Below, piece after piece: positions 60,001 to 64,000 of a stretch of 64,000 nt of DNA. Source of the stretch: Membranipora membranacea (lineage: Eukaryota; Bryozoa; Gymnolaemata; Cheilostomatida; Membraniporidae); contig OU612069.1 of the NCBI GenBank assembly GCA_914767715.1, positions 5,084,001 to 5,148,000 of the forward strand, in the 5' to 3' direction. The notes beneath the pieces were generated by a model that saw nothing but the letters and a program-made list of their open reading frames with translations, was not told the origin of the DNA and ran no database searches. The position numbers were made by a program, and so were the translations under genes. How positions within the stretch are numbered: the first letter of the stretch is position 1; each line of letters starts with the position of its first letter.

Positions 60001-61260
60001 TTTCATATATTGCCAATGCAACGTCAATCGAACCAAGTCACAATTTATTAAAGCAGTCTTTTTGAAACCAGTCTTTGATTTGGCCAAACACTTATTTTCT
60101 CTTGACACACTCATTCGAGAACAAACTACTGCAGCCTGTCTAGCAATCCTGTATAAGGAGAGGAAGTTGTGACACTGTTGAGATAGTTGAATACTAGATG
60201 CATAAAAATGAGAAAAAGAGAAGGTAATGCTAATTTTAAAATGTCCAGTTATGTCTTTTTTCTTTACATGAGAGCTCCAATTCAGAGTCGATCAATGAAA
60301 CTTAATAGATGACCAATTTTGAATTGTGTGCATGATACATATTATTGCTAATATTGTTAAATTGTTAGTAGTGAATCATAATATAATTGCATATGTATGT
60401 GCTTTCATTATCCTTACGCCTAATTAAACCGATGATGCGAGAACTAAATCATTAGCACTAAAAACCGGAGTTCCCAATTTTAAGTTTTCCTCAAAGGAAA
60501 ATTATTGTAATGGGGTCAGACCATTGTTTTCCTCACCTCTTTTTAGGGAAGCGCATGTCGTTTACTCAAAGTTACTACTGTTGCAAACATCTGACTCACA
60601 TGTATGTTTCAGATATTCATAGGTATTTGTAGTGATGCAAGTTACGTTCAATCTATAATTGCTTACAAAAATATAGACTTATTATGTAGATATAAATGCT
60701 TAATTAAACTTGTTTTCTAGTGATGCATGCCATGCGATTTAATTTATCAATCCATAGTGACATTTCACTCCATCCATAAAAACTGTGGAATATTCACTAG
60801 CCTTAGCTTCTGACTAGTATAATTTTCATGCGTTGCTACTCAATGCATCAAAGATAGATGTTATGACAGTCTCATATTTTGATTTTGAGTTGATTTTCTC
60901 TAACTAATTTTTTAGGGCATGTTGTCCTCAAACATTCTGATAAACTTAATTATTTAGGATTAATTTTACTTAAAAATACGGCTTCAAATCCCATGTCAAT
61001 TAGAATAAACAAATCCTAACCCCGTCATAGCAAACATAAAGAGAAATCACCATACTCAGAAGGAACAAACTAATTGTAAAAAAAGTCTGATATACTACTG
61101 TTGCAAGCATCTGACTCACCTGTCTGGAAGGCTGGTCAAGCCACAGTCCATCGCATATATACTCTTCAATGATGGAATTTCCCCCAATCCTGCAGGTAAC
61201 TTCTGTAGGCCCTGATTCCGGCTAACCATTAACGACTCCAGTCCTGGCAGTGTGCAGATG
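35991..61260 (-). CDS. LRR-Roc-COR-caspase fusion protein (10 exons seen, 5' end outside the window)
   Basis: The exons, in transcript order, are 61260-61120, 40804-38883, 38728-38654, 38518-38385, 38186-38025, 37817-37580, 37347-37171, 36914-36805, 36536-36305 and 36073-35991. Every junction has AG/GT ends and matching phase (2, 1, 1, 0, 0, 1, 1, 0, 1), giving about 1,090 residues to a TAA stop. Domains in order are LRRs (about residues 1-95), Roc GTPase with Walker A near residue 130, COR, a Cys-rich end, an acidic/Gln linker, caspase p20, an Asp-rich linker, p10 and a short tail. From family knowledge, Roc-COR proteins dimerise and switch with GTP, and caspases are Cys proteases activated by proximity. 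I infer a self-contained sensor/switch/protease. All catalytic residues are present, so it looks functional. The least certain link is the 20-kb intron to the LRR exon, although its phase 2 fits exactly. More LRR exons probably lie to the right of the window. Confidence 0.85.
36305..36536 (-). CDS. Caspase p10 C-terminal part
   Basis: A 232-bp exon, phase 0 in and 1 out. It encodes VRESVTRYG followed by SQMPKTVCTFTNLRKLYLLPG, matching the end of caspase p10 (polar loop, then LRKKLYF-like strand). An Ala/Gly insert (GAAAAPTAAS) enlarges the loop. About 30 further residues form a tail outside the usual caspase fold. Confidence 0.83.
36805..36914 (-). CDS. Caspase p10 core
   Basis: A 110-bp exon. 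It reads FAAPRNPGVGSPFIRALV, aligning with the family segment ending SWR...GS-x-FI-x-x-L. The S1/S3 Arg is kept while the Trp before it is Pro. A helix (ATLYTLGHRHDVVSLAEI) follows. Phase 1 in, 0 out. Confidence 0.83.
37171..37347 (-). CDS. Caspase inter-subunit linker and start of p10
   Basis: A 177-bp phase 1-1 exon. It encodes a linker rich in Ser, Thr and Asp (DFEVDNDTQD), a plausible place for maturation cleavage after Asp, then ISDMIIMQSSFD, matching the first p10 strand (family form ADFLIAYAT). Confidence 0.82.
37580..37817 (-). CDS. Caspase p20 with catalytic His and Cys
   Basis: A 238-bp exon carrying TSHGDEG with the catalytic His codon at 37716-37718, and IIQACAG with the catalytic Cys codon at 37587-37589. 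Most animal caspases read QACRG; Ala replaces Arg here, which some active caspases tolerate. Phase 0 in, 1 out, donor GTAAGT. Confidence 0.9.
38025..38186 (-). CDS. Caspase p20, N-terminal part
   Basis: A 54-codon phase 0-0 exon. It contains RGRALIVSNDY, matching the first core strand of caspases, then TRRGSEHDYQNI, the R-x-G-S-x-x-D segment that supplies an S1-pocket Arg, and LDKLGFVTV. Donor is GTAAGC. Confidence 0.88.
38385..38518 (-). CDS. Linker exon 2, acidic and Gln-rich
   Basis: A 134-bp exon, phase 1 in and 0 out. It encodes an acidic, Gln/Ile/Met-rich stretch (EVQDVVEIMQRIQPQIDME) that precedes the caspase. It may act as a spacer or as a caspase-cleavable prodomain, since several Asp residues are present; this is inference only. 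A CAGCAG acceptor allows a one-residue alternative. Confidence 0.65.
38654..38728 (-). CDS. Linker exon 1 between COR and caspase
   Basis: A 75-bp phase 1-1 exon encoding a predicted helix (ISEEGVRILDDYIRREE). Acceptor tttctaacag and donor GTCAGT. It joins the COR exon and the next linker in frame. No known domain is recognised. Confidence 0.7.
38883..40804 (-). CDS. Main exon: last LRRs, Roc GTPase and COR
   Basis: This 1.9-kb exon starts after tttaaacag at 40804. About 45 residues of LRR (LTKLEVLDIRENGSL) lead into a Ras-like Roc domain. Visible G motifs are G1/P-loop GKTKAGKTS at 40563-40537, G3 DLGGHE at 40401-40384 and G4 THGD at 40194-40183. About 400 residues of COR follow, then a Cys-rich end (YCTHC, CPCD, RYPC) that could bind a metal. 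The exon ends in phase 1 at a GTAAGT donor. Nothing is truncated in the G domain, so nucleotide binding looks intact. Confidence 0.88.
40942..44760. repeat. Duplicated block A, copy 1
   Basis: About 3.8 kb directly repeated, with substitutions and small indels, at 47250-50640. Landmarks are GGCGCAGTCATTGCA at the start, a G-rich run, TAATACACCCTTGGCATCG-like sequence and the CATTGGAAGGTGTAGAAGC end. No conserved reading frame, so this is non-coding duplication inside the large intron. Confidence 0.75.
45015..45460. repeat. Duplicated block A, partial third copy
   Basis: Matches about 41455-41880: G-run, CTGCGCTGCACAGGATAGTC, GAGCAACCCTGATTAT and TAATACACCCTAGGCATCG. Confidence 0.6.
46260..47060. 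repeat. Interspersed repeat C, copy 1
   Basis: A 0.8-kb unit with GATCAATCCAACAAGCCACC, CAGAGGGGCAACAAA and AGCCTGTCTAGCAATCCTG. Four copies lie in the large intron. Class unknown; no coding region. Confidence 0.6.
47250..50640. repeat. Duplicated block A, copy 2
   Basis: Direct copy of 40942-44760, lacking about 100 bp near 47830 and other short segments. Both copies keep the order of all landmarks. Confidence 0.75.
51610..53510. repeat. Duplicated block B, copy 1
   Basis: About 1.9 kb directly repeated at 62205-64000. Shared landmarks are ACACTAGAGTCTAGAAG, ACATAACGCAGTGG and CTTTCGGTTAGAAGATGTG. Confidence 0.75.
53771..55031 (+). mobile_element. 5'-truncated LINE with internal deletion and 13-bp target-site duplication
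   Basis: RT motifs are KATGPDQLP, CGNYRGIKLLSH, GLHQGSALSPLLF and LFAD, then a 3' part with EMRMVRYCLGI, RMQWFGHVQRR and RPRGRPKQRW. The palm region between LLSH and LHQGS is deleted and the frame shifts twice. ATTAAGAAAGTTT is repeated exactly at 53758-53770 and 55032-55044. RTE/CR1-type LINE; it interrupts an older repeat. Confidence 0.85.
55110..56050. repeat. Interspersed repeat C, copy 2 (diverged)
   Basis: Shares GACCTAGATGAGCATGCATGCAATG-like sequence and the TGTCTAGCATTCCTGT end. Contains a triplicated GACCGGTATA near 55215-55245. Confidence 0.5.
56195..56335 (-). pseudogene. Relic copy of the LRR exon, splice donor destroyed
   Basis: This copy has the same 141-bp length and frame as the LRR exon at 61120-61260 and still encodes a good LRR pair (LSGLESLEVSGNEGLQNIP). 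The position after CAG reads ATGGGA instead of GTGAGT, so the donor is lost. The acceptor side (ctccacag) is intact. Flanking intron sequence is also duplicated. Confidence 0.65.
58690..59376. repeat. Interspersed repeat C, copy 3
   Basis: Same landmarks as copy 1; directly followed by copy 4, so part of a local tandem pair. Confidence 0.55.
59390..60180. repeat. Interspersed repeat C, copy 4
   Basis: Closest to copy 1 (46260-47060), including AGGGGAATGAGTG and the CTGTATAAGGAGAG end. Confidence 0.6.
61120..61260 (-). CDS. LRR exon of the LRR-ROCO-caspase gene
   Basis: This is a 141-bp phase 2-2 exon encoding about two leucine-rich repeats (residues read like LPGLESL, LPAGLGEIPSLKSI, GLTSLPD). 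The acceptor is tcctccacag and the donor CAG|GTGAGTC is strong. The trailing AG joins the leading C of the exon at 40804 to give Ser, continuing the LRR register into LGQLTKLEVLDI. A symmetric phase lets such a cassette be multiplied without breaking the frame, and two decayed copies lie nearby. Confidence 0.75.
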
Positions 61261-61394
61261 CTGTGGAGGAGAAACAATGTAATGATAAAATACCATGCAA
61301 TACTGCTTGTCAGTTGATGAAGGAAACACAATTGAGCAACGCATTCAATTTATAGGAGAAAATTTCAGATTGATCAATTACCCATGTAAGATGC

Positions 61395-61460
61395 AAGGCT
61401 GTCTGTAGGCCATAATTGTTACTAACACTCAACAACTCCAGTCTTGGCAGTTTGCAGATG
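61395..61460 (-). pseudogene. Second relic copy of the LRR exon, truncated
   Basis: It starts like the other copies after ccaccacag (ICKLPRLELLSVSNN), but the similarity stops after about 22 codons and the second LRR and donor are missing. It lies about 150 bp upstream, in transcript direction, of the intact exon, showing local exon duplication. Confidence 0.55.
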
Positions 61461-62204
61461 CTGTGGTGGATAAATAACAGAATGTTAAAATACCATGCAG
61501 TACTGCTTGTCAGTTGATGGAGCAAATACAATTGAGCAACAAATTCGATTCATGAGAGAAAGTTTTAGACTGATCAATTACCCAGGAAGAATTGTACCTA
61601 TCATATTTAGATTTTGCTCTCTGAATAGATTTGGGCTTCCTTTTAATGCAAGTATCGGAGGAGATAATAGTGACCATAACTCAATTGAATTGCAATCTGA
61701 CGTTTCAGATATGAATAAGTATTTATAGTGATGCAAGTTATTTGATTCAATTTATCAATTGATAGTGACATTTCACTCCATCCATAAACAAGTATGGAAA
61801 ATTGACTAGCCTTTGCTTCTGACTGGTCTATTTGTATTAACTTGTTACTCAATGCATCAAAGACAGATGATTTGACCTCGTCCTATTTCGATATTGATTT
61901 CATTTTCTCGAACTCATTTTTCAGGGCATGTCCTACACGCAGTCTGACAAACTAAAACCTAAAGGTTTCAAGATTATATATTACAATGTTAAAAGATATC
62001 CATAGGTTGGTTGTCTCAAATGCCAATAATACTGATAAACCTATGGCATAAAGTAATCAAATAAAAAATAGCAATCTCTTGCCACAACTCTGGAAATTGG
62101 TATTGCATGTCTTTTTCAGCATATCCACAACACTCTGAATCATCAAAATGAAAAATATTGTCCGCTGTGGCTGGCCTGTGGCTTCATTTTTGGGTGCCTA
62201 ATGC

Positions 62205-64000
62205 TGTTTGCTGACAGAACACTAGAGTCTAGAAGTTTTTAAATATTACAACATAACGCAGTGGAATCGCTGTGTGTGCCCCTATGCGATGTATGATGGT
62301 TGAGATACAATGCTTGGATGCTGCTTGAATTTACTCTGTGACAGGGATCTGCGAGATCTAGTTTCTATTATCAGTGCTAATAGTGTTGCTTGATGTGTAA
62401 ATTTGCTGTAAGGTTATGATCTGGGCAAGATACTGAAACCTGGTGGCCTGAAGTTAGAAGAGGCAAGCTCATAAGACTTGACAAGTTACCTCATAGGTAT
62501 TAAAAAAATTAAGAGTGTACTGTGATCACATTAACCCCCTTCATGTGTACTGAACTGCCTTAAGTAAAATAATGAATAATTTTGCCGGTCCCTGTTTTAG
62601 AATCCCAATATTTCTCGGTCATGTGGAGGTTCTAAAATTACTGGTCCTTCTATCATGCCTAGGTACTTTTTATTTTCTGCTTTCACAATAAAACATGGGT
62701 TCCATTTTCAAATTAGGAACAATAATCTAAGTCGGCATTCAATACTCATAATCTGATATTATTTTAAGGGATGTCATTTTAGAAGACAAGACTACAGGTT
62801 CACATCAAATCTTTATTGTGATATGAATATTGTATCATTGTATTGTGCTGAGTGTGAGGCCTCTATACAATTCAATGCTTCTCATTGTTTCAACTTTTGG
62901 TAAACAAAAGAATCCTTTATATGCTGCGTCTGATTCTTTCCAATAGAGGATAAATGTAGCATCTCAGCTGGCATCCAAAGTTTATATGAGAAAACTGAGA
63001 ATACATTTATATTTTAGAAATGCTGCATTAAATGAAGGGTTAATACAATAGAGTGACCCTAAATGATTCTTCTACTGACAACGTCACAAGGAGGTCACAC
63101 ACAACGCTTTTAGCGTTTGTAGAAGTGCATTTTAATTGAGTCATCTGGTTAAAAAAAGATAATATTTTGCCAACATTTCACCACGTTGTATGACATCCAC
63201 GATTTTTTGCATTCATTTCGTGGATTAAAAAGTAATTACACCACCAAGCCTGGACAATAACTTTCAATCATTTCGTGATGGTTTTTGCATCAAATTAAAA
63301 AGATGTAGGGGGAGATAAGGAGCAACCATATAAGTCACTGAGAAGCAGAAATAACATCAGGTTGATAACAAGATGCTGCTGTTTGTAAAGCAATTTTGAA
63401 ACTCGAAATCTGATCAAAATTGATTGAGTTATGTTGACAGTAAATCAATGATAATATCATTGATTACTACACCTTCCAATGACGTTGCGTTGCCTACAAT
63501 TGAGTGCCTCACTTCATATGTATAGTGTCCTGTCTAGGTTTATAATTATTAAAAAGCTGTTATCCTATTTCAATTAATCCATGTCTGTATCTTGCTCATA
63601 AAATTGGTCACAGCTAAGAGTGTCACAAGACACAAATTAGTGATATTTTGTTATCACTCGCACATACATATCTTCTGCAAATAATTGTAGGTATACTTTT
63701 GATCTTTACATGTAGGGGATGATCTAATGAAGTCATTTGGCGAACAATCAAGTGGGCCTATTGAGATTTTCAATCTTGGAATATTTTTCCATAAAGTAAC
63801 TGTTGTTATTATAATTACCTAACTATGGATTTAATTACTTCTTCTTATAAGAATAATACCGAATCTTCAAGTGTGAGATGTGGGATGGAAGTCAACAAAA
63901 GTGTTTTGATATAGAAAAGCATATTATTGCGATATGGTTATTAGATTATTTTGAGCAATAGAAGGGCTTTCGGTTAGAAGATGTGTCTTTGCCCATTTAA
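62205..64000. repeat. Duplicated block B, copy 2 (runs off the window)
   Basis: Direct copy of 51610-53510 with scattered changes; it ends at the window edge at TGTCTTTGCCCATTTAA. Confidence 0.75.

Overview
The window is animal (metazoan) nuclear DNA, AT-rich, with GT-AG introns, tRNA-derived SINEs, LINEs and inverted-repeat DNA elements. A caspase joined to a Roc-COR module fits an early-branching or marine invertebrate, with a sponge one possibility; the species cannot be fixed from the sequence. Two large multi-exon genes lie tail to tail, and I rebuilt both by hand from splice sites and reading-frame phase.

Left half, + strand. About 24 phase-compatible exons run from about 4010 to a stop at 29685. 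They encode a very long, low-complexity Ser/Pro/Lys-rich protein of about 2,600 visible residues. One exon of about 4.1 kb (19065-23161) holds most of it and carries one in-frame TAG at 21758. Near its 3' end are two protein phosphatase 1 docking motifs, RVSF and SILK, followed two exons later by a small helical segment resembling the C-terminal C-II module of RIF1. I call it RIF1-like with moderate confidence; HEAT repeats are not visible and would have to lie left of the window. The last six exons may instead be a separate gene starting at an ATG at 25501.

Centre, - strand. Nine contiguous exons (40804 down to 35991), plus an LRR exon about 20 kb upstream (61260-61120), join in frame into a protein with LRRs, a Ras-like Roc GTPase, COR, a linker and a complete caspase (p20 and p10). 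Walker A, DxGG, THGD, SHG and QACxG are all present. I regard this LRR-ROCO-caspase fusion as the main discovery candidate: a single polypeptide that could couple nucleotide-dependent oligomerisation to protease activation. Its N-terminus lies beyond the right edge.

Right half (40.8-64 kb) is mostly the giant first visible intron of that gene. It is built from diverged duplications: two copies of a block of about 3.5 kb, two copies of a block of about 1.9 kb, at least four copies of a 0.8 kb repeat, and a truncated LINE with a 13-bp target-site duplication. Two decayed copies of the LRR exon (56.3 and 61.4 kb) also lie here, one with a destroyed splice donor. The left half carries several hairpin or terminal-inverted-repeat elements, including a TTAA-flanked family with a 191-bp MITE and a 2.8-kb relative, two SINEs, and tandem arrays that duplicate exon ends together with their splice donors.
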